Below are positions 17,405 through 28,000 of a DNA stretch of 32,674 nt, piece by piece. The notes beneath the pieces were generated by a model. That model searched no databases, was not told the DNA's origin, and was given only the letters and a program-made list of their open reading frames with translations. The translations under genes were made by a program, and so were the position numbers. Each line of letters begins with the position of its first letter. Position 1 is the first letter of the stretch. Source of the DNA: Methylotenera sp. (GTDB taxonomy: Bacteria; Pseudomonadota; Gammaproteobacteria; Burkholderiales; Methylophilaceae); NCBI RefSeq assembly GCF_029945705.1, contig NZ_JAQSDC010000021.1, positions 1 through 32,674 of the forward strand. The letters run 5' to 3'.

Positions 17405-17504
17405 AGCTTGATAATCAATTCGTAAAATATTGTTCGCTTATAAAGCGTAAGTGATCTATATGATGAAATAGACCACAGGTTTTAAAAACTTTGCTAGCGC
17501 TTGA

Positions 17505-17957
17505 TTAGCACCTGCCATCGCCTACATTGCTAATCAAGCGGTGCAGCAAAGTGACTAGCTGCTCTATTTCAGTGTCATTAAAACCTACCAATGCATCTTG
17601 ATTGCCTTGGGATAGAATGGTTCGAACAGGAGAGAGTAAACTAGTCGCATTATCAGTCAGTGAAATAAGACTGCTTCTCCCATCTTTCGGGTCAGCTTCT
17701 CGATGAATAAGACCATCGCGTTCCATACGAGCAAGCAGCTGTGCCATACTTGGCTGTTCAACATTGGCTAATTGAGCCAACTCTTTTTGTGTCAGCTGTG
17801 TGCCATCTTTTAAAGCCACAAGCACAGGAAACTGGCTAGTGCTGATACCAATATCTCGCAATTTTGCATCAGCCCTTCGCGCAAGCGCTCTTGCTGCGTG
17901 TGAGATTAGTATTGAGGGCATTGTTTTCGGTTGCCAGTGTTCTGATGATCCAGACAT
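17505..17957 (-). CDS. MarR-family regulator of the adjacent efflux gene
   Basis: Winged helix-turn-helix protein of 150 residues. The recognition helix region is LTQKELAQLANVEQPSMAQLLARMERDGLI and the wing carries DPKDGRSSLISLT. AGGAT precedes the ATG at 17957. A pair of ATAGG-N2-CCTAT palindromes sits 33-71 bases upstream, a typical place for autorepression. With the MFS gene 100 bases downstream it likely forms a MarR-pump operon derepressed by a small toxic ligand. Confidence 0.9.
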   Translation of the reverse strand: MSGSSEHWQPKTMPSILISHAARALARRADAKLRDIGISTSQFPVLVALKDGTQLTQKELAQLANVEQPSMAQLLARMERDGLIHREADPKDGRSSLISLTDNATSLLSPVRTILSQGNQDALVGFNDTEIEQLVTLLHRLISNVGDGRC

Positions 17958-17989
17958 TTATTTACTATCCTGTTTAAAGATAACTACAT

Positions 17990-18028
17990 TATATAGGCTC
18001 CTATTCAATATGTATAGGAGCCTATATA
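17990..18028. promoter_or_regulatory. Tandem MarR operators, two ATAGG-N2-CCTAT sites
   Basis: A 15-base perfect inverted repeat (17990-18004 and 18014-18028, 9-base spacer). Each arm is itself a palindrome, ATAGG-CT-CCTAT and ATAGG-AG-CCTAT. The two centres are 21 bases apart, two helical turns, so two repressor dimers could bind on the same face. It lies just upstream of the MarR start on the minus strand. Confidence 0.75.
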
Positions 18029-18090
18029 TTATTTAAATAAAACATCATGCCGTACTATTTAAGTCAAATTAAATAGTGCAATTATCATTA

Positions 18091-18113
18091 TTTAGCACCA
18101 TGTTGGTGCTAAA
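18091..18113. promoter_or_regulatory. NtrC-like enhancer site for the guanidine operon
   Basis: A perfect 10-base inverted repeat with a 3-base centre whose core is GCACC-N5-GGTGC (18095-18109). This matches the NtrC consensus (TGCACC-N5-GGTGCA) except for the outermost pair. Its centre lies about 120 bases upstream of the start predicted from the sigma-54 promoter at 18196-18211, a normal enhancer distance. It is followed by an AT-rich stretch that could bend. The hairpin has no T-run, so I do not read it as a terminator. Confidence 0.75.
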
Positions 18114-18195
18114 TTCTGTGGCTCACAATATTGTTCATATAATAAAAAATTAATAACAATATGATTTATATAGATAATTATTGTTTTTCAGTAGC

Positions 18196-18211
18196 TGGCA
18201 TGTTGATTGCT
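18196..18211 (+). promoter_or_regulatory. Sigma-54 (RpoN) promoter of the guanidine operon
   Basis: TGGCATGTTGATTGCT matches the sigma-54 consensus TGGCACG-N4-TTGCW, with the -24 GG (18197-18198) and -12 GC (18209-18210) separated by exactly 10 bases. Transcription would start near 18222, giving a leader of about 200 bases that contains the riboswitch. With the NtrC-like site upstream this indicates expression under nitrogen limitation. Confidence 0.85.
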
Positions 18212-18261
18212 TTGTACTGAACAGCGAGAAAGCGGTGAGTTTTATTAACCGCTAAAGTTTC

Positions 18262-18376
18262 AAAAAGATGACTAGGGTTCCGGCTTTGATTTATTTAAAG
18301 TGTCTGGTCCGAGAGTTGTCGGCCAATAAACATGTGGCTACACGGAGGGATAAAAGCCCGGGAGGATGCGTTTTTT
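18262..18376 (+). promoter_or_regulatory. Guanidine-I riboswitch (ykkC class)
   Basis: The leader contains the conserved blocks of the ykkC guanidine-I aptamer in order: CTAGGGTTCCGG (18272-18283), CTGGTCCGAGAG (18304-18315), ACACGGAGGGATAAAAGCCC and CCGGGAGG (18340-18365). This class senses free guanidinium and turns on genes downstream. The outer limits of the P1 stem are approximate. The genes that follow are those expected for guanidine degradation, which separates it from the related ppGpp and PRPP sensing variants. Confidence 0.93.
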
Positions 18377-18401
18377 ATAAATGCCGCCTTCTCGACTTTT
18401 T
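18362..18401 (+). terminator. Riboswitch expression platform terminator
   Basis: GAGGATGCG (18362-18370) pairs with CGCCTTCTC (18385-18393) with one mismatch and one G-U pair, followed by five T (18397-18401). The 5' arm overlaps the 3' end of the aptamer, so aptamer and terminator exclude each other: ligand binding should allow read-through. A leader segment at 18225-18235 can pair with the same 3' arm and may act as an antiterminator. Confidence 0.65.
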
Positions 18402-18420
18402 ACCAACCTAGGAGCCAGCC

Positions 18421-19422
18421 ATGCACTCTACAAGTTTTATTAAACGTTTTTCTGCACGTACTGTATTAACTGCCACTGCATTTACCGCATCTCTACTATT
18501 CACAAATCTATCAAACGCTGCCGCGCCTCTAAAGGTTGGCTATAGCGATTGGCCAGGTTGGGTCGCATGGCAAGTTGCGATTGACAAGGGCTGGTTTAAA
18601 GAAGCTGGTGTAGACGTTCAATTCGAGTGGTTTGATTACGTTGCCTCTATGGATGCTTTTGCTGCAGGAAAAATTGACGGCGTGACTGTTACCAATGGTG
18701 ATGCGCTGGTGACTGGTTCAGGCGGCGCTAAAAATGTCATGATTCTTTTGACCGATTACTCTAACGGTAACGACATGATTGTCGCTAAACAGGGCATCAA
18801 AACGCTAAAAGACTTAAAAGGCAAAAAAATTGGTTTGGAAACTGGCTTTGTTGAGCATCTATTATTACTCAATGGCTTAGAAAAAATTGGCATGAAAGAG
18901 TCTGATGTCACTATTGTCAATACCAAAACCAATGAAACACCGCAGGCATTAGCTTCAGGCGACTTATCTGCTATCGGCGCATGGCAACCAAACTCAGGTG
19001 AAGCGATGAGTCGTGTGCCTGGAGCTAAACCAATCTATACCTCTGCAGATGAGCCTGGTCTTATTTATGACGTATTAACCGTAAGCCCAACCAGTTTATC
19101 TAGCCGTAAAGCTGACTGGAAAAAAGTCGTTAAAGTATGGGACAAAGTGGTGATGTACATCAATGACCCTAAAACTCAGCCAGATGCAGTAAAAATCATG
19201 GCAGCCCGCGTCGGTATTAAACCAGAAGCCTATTTACCTTTATTAAAAGGCACTAAATTACTTAGCCTAGAAGAAGGTAAAAAGGTATTCGTTAAGGCGC
19301 CAGGCTTTAAATCTTTATACGGCTCTTCAAAAATCTCTGACGACTTCAATGTGAAATATGGCGTGTACAAAAAACCTATGGATATTCAAAAAGCTATTGA
19401 CCCATCCTTGCTAGCTAAATAG
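18421..19422 (+). CDS. ABC transporter periplasmic binding protein, probably for guanidine
   Basis: Periplasmic solute-binding protein of 333 residues in the nitrate/sulfonate/taurine (SsuA/TauA-like) superfamily. A signal peptide ends around SNAAAP (about residue 35). The mature protein starts [34 protein letters not shown], the usual opening of this fold, and contains [16 protein letters not shown] in the second lobe. AGGAG lies 6 bases before the ATG, within reach of the riboswitch platform. It is the first gene of the operon. Annotations of this subfamily usually say nitrate or sulfonate, but the riboswitch and the downstream enzymes point to guanidinium or a guanidino compound. Confidence 0.9.
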   Translation: MHSTSFIKRFSARTVLTATAFTASLLFTNLSNAAAPLKVGYSDWPGWVAWQVAIDKGWFKEAGVDVQFEWFDYVASMDAFAAGKIDGVTVTNGDALVTGSGGAKNVMILLTDYSNGNDMIVAKQGIKTLKDLKGKKIGLETGFVEHLLLLNGLEKIGMKESDVTIVNTKTNETPQALASGDLSAIGAWQPNSGEAMSRVPGAKPIYTSADEPGLIYDVLTVSPTSLSSRKADWKKVVKVWDKVVMYINDPKTQPDAVKIMAARVGIKPEAYLPLLKGTKLLSLEEGKKVFVKAPGFKSLYGSSKISDDFNVKYGVYKKPMDIQKAIDPSLLAK

Positions 19423-19479
19423 TTTGTTCACATAGATTTTTAATATTGATCGTCTAAAGTTAAATAGATTGGTTGCAGA

Positions 19480-20445
19480 ATGAGTTTAGAGTCTTGGTTT
19501 GCGGTGCGTAGAGAGTTGTCGCCGCGTAGGCAAAAATTATTGGGTTTAGGCTCATTTCTGTTGCCATTGTTTATTTGGTGTGTAGTAAGTTATATGCCGT
19601 TTGTATGGCACCCAATGGTGTTGATAAATAAGCCAGGGGATGTTGATTATTTTCAGGTAGACATGCTGGTGGATAAAGCCTTATTTAAGGAAGAGTCCGC
19701 CAACATGCAAGCTGCTGGAAAGGTTATTCCTGAAGGTAAGCCAGCTAATCCAATATATTTACCTGCGCCTCATGAAGTTGCAAAAGCATTGTATACAGGG
19801 TTTACCACAGCACCTGAGCAACGTGATGGTAAATGGCTGCACGAAAGTCTTTGGCATAGCATCCAGATCATATTCTGGGGATTTTTTATCTCATCATTGA
19901 TAGGCGTGCCAATCGGTATTTTATGTGGAACTTACAGTGCTGTCTCTAGGCTTAATGAGCCTTTCATCGAGTTTTTCAGGTATTTACCTGCGCCTGCATT
20001 CGGGGCTCTTGCGGTAGCAATTTTAGGAATTTATGACGGGCCAAAAATCGCCATTATCGTGATTGGTACTTTGTTTCAGCAGATTCTGATTATTGCCAAT
20101 ACCACACGTAAGCTTGATTACTCTTTGCTAGAAGCGGCACTCACGCTGGGTACTAGTAAATTCAAACTCATGATGCACGTCATAATCCCTGGTATTTTGC
20201 CCGAGCTATATCGTGACCAACGCATTTTATTAGGCTGGGCTTGGACATATCTAATCGTGGCAGAGCTCATTGGTACATCATCTGGCATCACATGGTTTAT
20301 CACCCAGCAGGCGCGCTATCAGCATTTCGATAACGTTTATGCAGCAATCATTATCATCGGCGTGATTGGCCTTGGTGGAGATTTAATTCTAGCTTGGCTA
20401 GGTAAACGCTTGTTCCCGTGGGACAGGTCTGCGAATAAAGAGTAG
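19480..20445 (+). CDS. ABC transporter permease, probably for guanidine
   Basis: Inner-membrane permease of 321 residues of the SsuC/TauC type. The EAA loop that docks the ATPase reads [25 protein letters not shown]. It is longer than the usual 250-270 residues because about 80 polar residues lie between the first hydrophobic segment and the transporter core ([14 protein letters not shown] to [15 protein letters not shown]). That insertion is probably periplasmic and may contact the binding protein. The gene follows the binding protein by 57 bases and precedes the ATPase by 8. Confidence 0.9.
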   Translation: MSLESWFAVRRELSPRRQKLLGLGSFLLPLFIWCVVSYMPFVWHPMVLINKPGDVDYFQVDMLVDKALFKEESANMQAAGKVIPEGKPANPIYLPAPHEVAKALYTGFTTAPEQRDGKWLHESLWHSIQIIFWGFFISSLIGVPIGILCGTYSAVSRLNEPFIEFFRYLPAPAFGALAVAILGIYDGPKIAIIVIGTLFQQILIIANTTRKLDYSLLEAALTLGTSKFKLMMHVIIPGILPELYRDQRILLGWAWTYLIVAELIGTSSGITWFITQQARYQHFDNVYAAIIIIGVIGLGGDLILAWLGKRLFPWDRSANKE

Positions 20446-20453
20446 GGGCGCAT

Positions 20454-21374
20454 ATGGACAACAATACGAATATTCCCAGTTATTTAGCGCAATCAGAGGC
20501 GGTTAAAGATCGCTTTGATAGGCTCAAGCAGCGCGAGGTAATTTTAGAAGTTAAGCAGTTGGGAAAAGTTTACAAGACAGCCAAAGGTGAAGTCACTGCA
20601 CTTAAAAATATTAACTTTAAAACGCACAGGCGTGAATTTGTTTGCGTGATTGGGCCATCGGGCTGTGGTAAATCAACATTAATTCGTATTTTAGCTGGCT
20701 TAGAGTCACATACCTCGGGTGATGTTTTACTGGATGGTAAACCCGTTACTGGGCCAGGGCGCGACAGAGGAATGGTGTTTCAAGGCTACACCTTATTTCC
20801 TTGGTTAAGTGTTAAAAAGAATGTCATGTTCGGCTTAGAGATGAACAATGCCAGTGCCAACGAAGCTGCGAAAGAGGCTGATTTGTGGCTGGAATTGGTT
20901 GGGCTAGAAAAGTTCGCCAACGCTTATCCACATGAGCTTTCTGGTGGTATGAAACAGCGTGTTGCCATTGCGCGTGCTCTAGTCAATCAACCACGTATTT
21001 TATTAATGGATGAGCCTTTTGGCGCATTAGATGCGCAGTCTCGCGCCAAGATGCAAACACATTTACTTGAAATTTGGCGCAATGTCGATGTGACTATTTT
21101 GTTTATTACGCACGATTTAGATGAAGCTATTTTTCTGGCAGACCGAATTCTTGTGCTCAAAGCACACCCTGGAGAAGTACAGGAGTTAATTGAAGTGCCA
21201 GTGCCACGCCCCCGCAACGTTAAAGATTTTACTAGCCCAGAGTTCTTAGCCACAAAGGCAAGGCTGGAGTCACTTATCCATCCACCCAAAACAGCCGCGG
21301 AGAAAGATGCTGAAGATGAAGCCATTACTCAGCGCATGATTCGTTTTGTTAACGTTGCAGATAATGTGGAGTAA
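20454..21374 (+). CDS. ABC transporter ATP-binding protein, probably for guanidine
   Basis: ATPase of 306 residues. Walker A is GPSGCGKST, the signature [15 protein letters not shown], Walker [13 protein letters not shown] and the H-loop ITHDLDEA. This is the SsuB/TauB subgroup. About 40 extra residues precede the nucleotide-binding domain and about 45 follow it. GGGGCG precedes the ATG. It energises the permease encoded 8 bases upstream. Confidence 0.92.
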   Translation: MDNNTNIPSYLAQSEAVKDRFDRLKQREVILEVKQLGKVYKTAKGEVTALKNINFKTHRREFVCVIGPSGCGKSTLIRILAGLESHTSGDVLLDGKPVTGPGRDRGMVFQGYTLFPWLSVKKNVMFGLEMNNASANEAAKEADLWLELVGLEKFANAYPHELSGGMKQRVAIARALVNQPRILLMDEPFGALDAQSRAKMQTHLLEIWRNVDVTILFITHDLDEAIFLADRILVLKAHPGEVQELIEVPVPRPRNVKDFTSPEFLATKARLESLIHPPKTAAEKDAEDEAITQRMIRFVNVADNVE

Positions 21375-21382
21375 TAGATAAC

Positions 21383-22147
21383 ATGTTTTGGTCTCAACTC
21401 ACATGGGCAGAGCTGCCTGCAAAAATTGCAGATGCTCATCAAGCCGCTATTTTGCCGATTGGCGCTACAGAACAACATGGTCCACACATGGGCTGCGGCA
21501 TGGACTATGTACTAGCCGATATTTTATGTAGCGCGGTATCAAAATTGACCAATGTACCAATGTTGCCAACCATGCCTTATGGTTGTTCTATTGGGCATAG
21601 TCAGCGTTGGCCAGGCACATTGGCAATACAACCAATCACCTTGATTAATATGATGAAAGATATTGGGGATTGGGCTTATCACAGCGGTATCCGTCGTTTG
21701 TTTATTGTGAATACGCATGTCACCAATGCCGCACCATTACGTTGTGCTTTGGAAATGTTACGTGCAGAACACGATGACATGATGGTGACAGTAATTAACT
21801 CTGCGCATATTAGCGAGCGAGTGAGGCAGTTTCATCATGCAGATGGCGATGATTGGCATGCAAATGATGCTGAAACTTCGTTAATGCTTGCTACAGCGCC
21901 GCATATGGTACGCAGCGAGTTGTTAACTAGTGCGGATGACCCAGATCGCACGGACGGCTTAGTTTTCTCACACCCAGTGAACCGCACGAGTACTAACGGC
22001 GTCACTGGTACACCGAGTATTTCTACTATGACAAAAGGTGAAGAGTGGTTCCAATGGATGGTTGAAGACCTCAGTGAACTGATTCAAAAAGGTTTAAACG
22101 AAACACCCCCTTTAGCAAATTCTTATTTTTCTAATCACACGCAATAG
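21383..22147 (+). CDS. Creatininase-family amidohydrolase in the guanidine operon
   Basis: Metal-dependent hydrolase of 254 residues. Family metal ligands are visible: ATEQHGPH (Glu30, His32), a following Asp41 (GMDY), His112 in IVNTHVTN (usually NGHGGN or NGHYEN) and Glu164 in HANDAETSLML. Creatininase opens the cyclic guanidine creatinine to creatine, and relatives cleave other C-N bonds. There is no creatinase or sarcosine pathway gene here, so creatinine may not be the substrate. It could convert a guanidino compound taken up by the transporter into a substrate for the pathway, or act on an intermediate. It lies 8 bases after the ATPase gene. Confidence 0.85.
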   Translation: MFWSQLTWAELPAKIADAHQAAILPIGATEQHGPHMGCGMDYVLADILCSAVSKLTNVPMLPTMPYGCSIGHSQRWPGTLAIQPITLINMMKDIGDWAYHSGIRRLFIVNTHVTNAAPLRCALEMLRAEHDDMMVTVINSAHISERVRQFHHADGDDWHANDAETSLMLATAPHMVRSELLTSADDPDRTDGLVFSHPVNRTSTNGVTGTPSISTMTKGEEWFQWMVEDLSELIQKGLNETPPLANSYFSNHTQ

Positions 22148-22159
22148 AAAGAGTTATTC

Positions 22160-23521
22160 ATGAAATCAGTAAAAGAAGTGTCAGCAATACAACAAAAACT
22201 GCAAGACCAAGGCGTTAAGTACTGCATAGGTGCATACGTCGATATTCACGGCATTCCTAAAGCTAAAGTGGTACCGATAGACCACTTGCCACAAATGGCT
22301 GCTGGGTCAGAGCGTTATACAGGCTATGCGCTTGATGGCTTGGGACAAGCGCCAAGTGATGATGAGTTAAATTCGGTTCCAGATTTAGACCATATCATTC
22401 AACTACCTTGGGAGCCTAAAGTTGCATGGATGCCAGCGGACAATCACTTTCAAGGCCAGCCTTATGCTTTGAATACGCGTGTAGCACTTAAGAATGTTTT
22501 GGCACAAGCGGCTGAAATGGGCTTTGGTATGAATCTAGGGATAGAGTGCGAAATTTATTTGTTGAAGCAAGCGGCTGATGGCAGTTTGAGTGTGCCTAAT
22601 CCAGACGATAAGCTTGAGAAGGCTTGTTACGACGTGCGTGGCTTTATGGATAACTTTGCTTGGCTAGATAAAATGGCTACGGCTATTAATGGCTTGGGTT
22701 GGGATTTATATTCTTTTGACCATGAAGATGCCAATAGCCAATTTGAATTTGATTTCAATTACAGCGATGCATTGACCATGTGTGACCGATTGATTTTCTT
22801 TAGATACATGGCCAAACATTACGCTAAAGAAGATGGCCTAGTCGCCACCATGATGCCTAAACCTTTTGCGGATAAAACGGGTACAGGCGCACATTTCAAT
22901 ATGTCACTTTATGATTTAAAAACAGGCAAAAACCTGTTTGCATGTGATCCGAAAGATGATCCGCGCGGACTGGGCTTAACAACGCTTGGTTATCAGTTTA
23001 TCGCAGGTATATTAAAACACGGCCCAGCTTTGTGTGCTGCATTTGCACCAACAGTGAATAGCTATAAGCGCTTGGTTCGCCGTGGTGCTATGAGCTACTT
23101 CAGTTGGGCGCCTGCGTTTAATTCTTACGGCTCAAATAATCGTACCAACTCTGTGCGTGTACCTATGGGAGGCGGACGCTGTGAATCACGCAATGCCGAT
23201 GGCGCGGTGAATCCTTACCTTGCCGCAACACTTGCTTTGGCAGCTGGTTTGGAAGGTATTCGTGAAGGTTTAGACCCAGGTAAACCCAATGAAGACAACC
23301 TGTACGATATGAATGAAGAGCAACGCCAAGCTCGCGGAATAGGCTTTTTACCACAAACACTCATAGACGCAGTTGACGCATTTGCAGCAGACCCATTGGT
23401 TGAAAAAACATTAGGTAAAGAGCTGCGTGATGAATTTATAAAATATAAAACTGAAGAATGGGAAACCTACCATTTGACTGTCAGCCAGTGGGAAATCGAC
23501 CGCTACAGTTACATGTTCTAA
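22160..23521 (+). CDS. Type III glutamine synthetase-like ligase (GlnT family)
   Basis: Glutamine synthetase superfamily protein of 453 residues, close to the GlnT type III group, which also includes gamma-glutamylmethylamide synthetases of methylotrophs. Active-site blocks are present: the metal-binding Glu in [20 protein letters not shown], the ATP/ammonia block [12 protein letters not shown], the glutamate-site [18 protein letters not shown], and [29 protein letters not shown]. It lacks the adenylylation-site NLY of GlnA in the usual context. In this operon it could assimilate released ammonia or attach glutamate to an amine or guanidine-derived compound. It is 12 bases after the creatininase-like gene. 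Confidence 0.88.
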   Translation: MKSVKEVSAIQQKLQDQGVKYCIGAYVDIHGIPKAKVVPIDHLPQMAAGSERYTGYALDGLGQAPSDDELNSVPDLDHIIQLPWEPKVAWMPADNHFQGQPYALNTRVALKNVLAQAAEMGFGMNLGIECEIYLLKQAADGSLSVPNPDDKLEKACYDVRGFMDNFAWLDKMATAINGLGWDLYSFDHEDANSQFEFDFNYSDALTMCDRLIFFRYMAKHYAKEDGLVATMMPKPFADKTGTGAHFNMSLYDLKTGKNLFACDPKDDPRGLGLTTLGYQFIAGILKHGPALCAAFAPTVNSYKRLVRRGAMSYFSWAPAFNSYGSNNRTNSVRVPMGGGRCESRNADGAVNPYLAATLALAAGLEGIREGLDPGKPNEDNLYDMNEEQRQARGIGFLPQTLIDAVDAFAADPLVEKTLGKELRDEFIKYKTEEWETYHLTVSQWEIDRYSYMF

Positions 23522-23572
23522 GCCGTATTTCACTAATTGTAAATAAAACCAAGTTGAAAATAAGTTGAAAAA

Positions 23573-24301
23573 ATGAGCACATTTAATCCAAAAAAATTAC
23601 TGTGGGAAGAAGCTGTACCAGGTGGCAATCACTGGTCTGGTTTAATGCGCAGAGGCTCTGCGTTGCGCTTTACTGATTTGCAAGGTGGCGCGAATGTGTC
23701 ATTGCTGCTTTATAACTTCGAAGAAAAGCTAGAGCGCTACAACATGCCTGATAGTTTAAAAGCCCAACATACGGCTTTTCTAACGACAGGTAATGTCTGC
23801 TACTCCGACATGGGACGCGTGATGTGCTCATTTATTCATGACAGTGTTGGTTGGCACGACACCATGTGTGGCATCTCAGACGCTAAGCTTATCGAGCTGA
23901 AATATGGTGTTGCCAACTATCAAACGCATCGTAACGACATGTATCGCAGTGCCAAAGATGGTTTATTAATCGAGCTTGCCAAGCATGGTTTAGGTGCACG
24001 TGATTTGGTCGCCAACGTGAATTTATTCAGCAAAGTTAGCGCGAATGATACGGGTGGTTTGGTTTTTGATGCAGGTAATAGTCAAGCTGGTGATGTGGTG
24101 GATTTACGCTTTGATATGAACGTGTTAGTGGTGTTATCCACCGCACCACATCCGCTTGATACCGCCAGTACTTACAAACCTGCTGATGTTTTATTAACTG
24201 CTTGGCATGCAGGCAATGCGGCAGAAGATGATGTTTGCCGCAACGAATGTGAGCAAAATCAGCGTGGTTTTATTAACACTGAACGCTTTTACGCGCATTA
24301 G
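23573..24301 (+). CDS. Carboxyguanidine deiminase subunit (DUF1989, UAAP1 type)
   Basis: Protein of 242 residues of the DUF1989 family, long annotated as urea carboxylase-associated protein 1. The core motif is [11 protein letters not shown], and the family pattern [17 protein letters not shown] follows. The two DUF1989 proteins of such operons (CgdA and CgdB) form the zinc enzyme that deiminates carboxyguanidine to allophanate and ammonia; I cannot tell which letter applies to which gene. A Cys and Glu-rich tail ([11 protein letters not shown]) may hold another metal ligand. It is followed after 8 bases by its paralogue. Confidence 0.9.
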   Translation: MSTFNPKKLLWEEAVPGGNHWSGLMRRGSALRFTDLQGGANVSLLLYNFEEKLERYNMPDSLKAQHTAFLTTGNVCYSDMGRVMCSFIHDSVGWHDTMCGISDAKLIELKYGVANYQTHRNDMYRSAKDGLLIELAKHGLGARDLVANVNLFSKVSANDTGGLVFDAGNSQAGDVVDLRFDMNVLVVLSTAPHPLDTASTYKPADVLLTAWHAGNAAEDDVCRNECEQNQRGFINTERFYAH

Positions 24302-24309
24302 GATTTGAT

Positions 24310-24957
24310 ATGTTAATTGAAAGCCAATTTGTAGTTTCGGATGCTATTGTTAATGAAACCTGCCTTGCGGGCGACCCATGGACTGGCATCGTTAAAAAAG
24401 GTCAAACCTTTCGTATTCTCGATTTAGACGGCAACCAAGCGGTAGATACGCTTTTTTACAACGCGAATGATGCGACCGAACGTTATAGCGCGGTTGATAC
24501 CATCCAACGCCAAGGACAGATTTATCTCACTACTGGCTCGGTGTTGTACTCCAGCGAAGGCAATCCGATGCTCACGATTACGGCTGACACTTGCGGTCGC
24601 CACGACACCATAGGCGGCGCTTGCTCCGCTGAAAGCAATACCACACGTTACGCACTCTCCAAACGCCCCATGCATAGTTGCCGTGATAGTTTTATGCATG
24701 CCATTACGCATTCAGCTTGTGTGATTGAGCGCAATATTACTAAACGCGATATTACTGCCAACATTAACTTTTTTATGAATGTCCCCGTGACGTCAGATGG
24801 CGGTTTAAGCTTTGCAGATGGTATTTCTGCGCCTGGTAAATATGTGGAGATGCGCGCTGAGATGGATGTGCTAGTACTCATCTCAAATTGTCCGCAACTC
24901 AATAACCCATGCAATGCCTACAACCCAACGCCCATTCAATTGTTGGTTTGGAATTAA
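24310..24957 (+). CDS. Carboxyguanidine deiminase subunit (DUF1989, UAAP2 type)
   Basis: Protein of 215 residues, the second DUF1989 paralogue (urea carboxylase-associated protein 2). The opening [30 protein letters not shown] is typical of the family. The motif [17 protein letters not shown] carries the likely zinc-binding His and Cys residues. With the preceding protein it forms the carboxyguanidine deiminase that supplies allophanate to the amidase downstream. The following 80 bases before the carboxylase contain only a small GC-rich hairpin (GCGAG-ACGG-CTCGC). Confidence 0.9.
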   Translation: MLIESQFVVSDAIVNETCLAGDPWTGIVKKGQTFRILDLDGNQAVDTLFYNANDATERYSAVDTIQRQGQIYLTTGSVLYSSEGNPMLTITADTCGRHDTIGGACSAESNTTRYALSKRPMHSCRDSFMHAITHSACVIERNITKRDITANINFFMNVPVTSDGGLSFADGISAPGKYVEMRAEMDVLVLISNCPQLNNPCNAYNPTPIQLLVWN

Positions 24958-25037
24958 CCCAATAATGCACCCGTAGCTGGACGACCTGATACGGATTAAA
25001 AAAGCGAGACGGCTCGCAATGCAGTGAGAAAAACAAT

Positions 25038-28000
25038 ATGTTTAAAAAAGTCCTAATTGCAAACCGTGGAGAGATTGCCTGTCGTGTGATTCGCACACTT
25101 AAGAACATGGGCATTCAATCCGTTGCGGTTTATTCACAGCCAGACTCTGGTGCTCGCCACGTATTGGATGCCGATGAAGCTATTTGCATAGGCCCAGCGC
25201 CAGCAGCGGAAAGCTATCTTAATGTTGATAAGATTTTGCAAGTGGCCATTGAAACTGGTGCAGAAGCGATTCATCCTGGTTATGGTTTTCTTTCCGAAAA
25301 CGCAGACTTTGCCGAGAGGTGTGAGGCGCAAGGCATTGCATTCATTGGCCCAACCCCTCAGCAAATGCGCGACTTTGGCTTAAAGCACACCGCACGTGAG
25401 TTAGCAGAAAAGAATGGCGTGCCGTTGTTGCCAGGTACAGGCTTACTTGCCGATATAGACGAGGCTTACATTAAAGCAGAAGTAATTGGTTATCCCGTAA
25501 TGCTCAAAAGCACGGCGGGCGGCGGTGGCATCGGTATGCAATTGATTTGGTCTAAGGACGAATTGCATGCCGCTTTTGAGTCTGTGCAACGACTATCTCG
25601 TGCGAATTTTAAAGAAACAGGTATTTATTTAGAAAAGTACGTGCAAGCCGCGCGTCATATTGAGGTGCAAATTTTTGGTAATGGTTTAGGCAAAGTCATT
25701 GCCTTGGGTGAGCGCGATTGCTCTGTACAGCGTCGCAATCAAAAAGTGATTGAAGAAACGCCTGCGCCCAATATTTCCGAAGCGGTTAGAAAATCATTAT
25801 CAGACACAGCCATTAAGTTAGGCAGCGCGTTAAATTACCGCTCTGCAGGTACGGTTGAGTTTGTTTACGATAACGATTCAGGTCAGTTCTACTTTTTAGA
25901 GGTGAACACGCGCTTGCAAGTTGAGCATGGCGTAACTGAATTGGTGACTGGCGTAGATTTAGTGGAGTGGATGATACGTATCGCCGCAGGTGAAACCAAC
26001 GCGCTGGATGCTTATTCGCACAATCCTTCAGGCCATGCCATTCAAGTGCGATTGTATGCGGAAGACCCTAATAAAAACTTTCAGCCATCTAGTGGCGTGT
26101 TGACTGAGGTTAAGTTCTCATCGGGAGCACGTAACGACACATGGGTAGAAACGGGCAGTGATGTTTCGCCATTTTACGACCCACTCATCGCAAAAGTGTT
26201 AGTACATGCGCCAGACCGAGAACAAGCCGTGGCTAAAATGCGTACGGCCTTAGCTGAAACCTCGATATATGGCATCGAAACCAATTTGGAGTATTTGCGC
26301 CAAGTATTAATGGATAGCGTCTTTCCTGCGGGCAAACAAATCACCCGTTATTTGAATAGTTTTACCTACAAACCACACACCATCGACGTGCAAGATGGTG
26401 GCGTGATGACGACCATTCAAGATTACCCAGGCCGCATTGGTTATTGGGCGGTTGGTGTGCCGCCTTCAGGGCCTATGGATCATTTAGCCTTTAGGTTGGC
26501 GAACAAATTGGTCAGTAATGCCGAAGGCGTTGCCGCCTTAGAAGTGACTTTAATCGGCCCAACACTTAAATTTAATACAGATGCTGTGATTGCGATTACG
26601 GGTGCACCGATTGAGGCGACCTTGGATGGTGAAACCATTTTGATGTGGCAATCGCATCATATCAAAGCAGGCAGCACACTAAAGCTAGGCAAAGTAATTG
26701 ATGCAGGTTGTCGCACTTATTTGGCTGTGCAAGGTGGCTTTGATGTACCTGATTATTTAGGCAGTAAATCTACCTTTACCTTAGGTCAATTCGGTGGGCA
26801 TGGCGGCAGAACTTTGCGCGTTGGCGATGTGCTGCATATTCTACCGCTAGTAACTACTTACATTCCCCAAGTTTTACCGAAAACCTTGCAGCCGAACTAC
26901 AGCAATTATTGGGAAATTGGCGTTTTGTACGGTCCGCATGGCGCGCCAGATTTTTTCACTGACGATGACATCACCATGTTCTTCTCTACCGATTGGGAAG
27001 TGCATTACAACTCCAATACCACAGGCATCCGTTTGATTGGCCCTAAGCCAACATGGGCACGTCAAGATGGCGGTGAGGCTGGTTTGCATCCGTCTAATAT
27101 CCACGACAATGCTTACGCCATTGGTGCCGTAGATTTTACTGGTGATATGCCAGTGATTTTAGGGCCAGATGGTCCAAGTTTAGGTGGCTTTGTGTGCCCT
27201 GCAACCATTATTCAGGCTGAGCTATGGAAAATGGGGCAGCTTAAAGCGGGCGATAAAGTGCGCTTTATCAGAGTGACTCAAGAGGATGCTGCGAGTTATG
27301 AGTTAGCTCAAAACAGCTCAATCGCGAGCCTTATTGATGAGCCAGCAAAGCTAGCAGTTAACACAAGTATCCAACACAGCCCGATTCTGGCTGAAATCGC
27401 CGAAACAGCAGATCAAATCAAAGTCGTTTACCGACAATCTGGCGATAAATATCTGTTGATCGAGTATGGCGAACTAGTGCTGGATTTGAATTTAAGGTTC
27501 CGTGTGCATGCGCTCATGCAATGGCTAGAAAGCCAACACGTTAAAGGTATTATCGATCTCACGCCAGGCATTCGCTCGCTGCAAGTGCATTTCGAAAGCT
27601 TGGTGCTCCCTGTTAAACAGCTCATTCAAATGCTGCAAAAAGGCGAATCTGAATTACCCAGTATCGATGAAATGGAAGTGCCAACACGCATCGTGCATTT
27701 GCCGCTTTCTTGGGACGATGTCGCCACGCAGTTGGCGATTGAAAAGTATATGCAATCCGTGCGTAAAGATGCGCCTTGGTGCGAAATGGTCGATGGACAT
27801 GCGAGTAATATTGAGTTTATTCGCCGCATTAATGGCTTAGATTCTATTCAACAAGTCAAAGATATTGTCTTTAATGCCAGCTACTTAACACTAGGCTTAG
27901 GTGACGTTTACTTAGGTGCGCCAGTCGCAACGCCAGTCGATCCACGACATCGCTTAGTGACCACTAAATATAACCCAGCACGTACTTGGACGCCTGAAAA

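Noticed and set aside
17435-17447. CGCTT-ATA-AAGCG repeat between the MarR and MFS genes as an operator
   Set aside because: Too short, and unlike the ATAGG-N2-CCTAT operators upstream of the MarR gene.
18091-18113. Hairpin as a transcription terminator
   Set aside because: It has a 3-base loop and no T-run, no plus-strand gene precedes it, and it fits an NtrC site at the right distance from a sigma-54 promoter.
24424-24914. Minus-strand frames opposite the second DUF1989 gene
   Set aside because: They are antisense shadows of a gene with clear family motifs.
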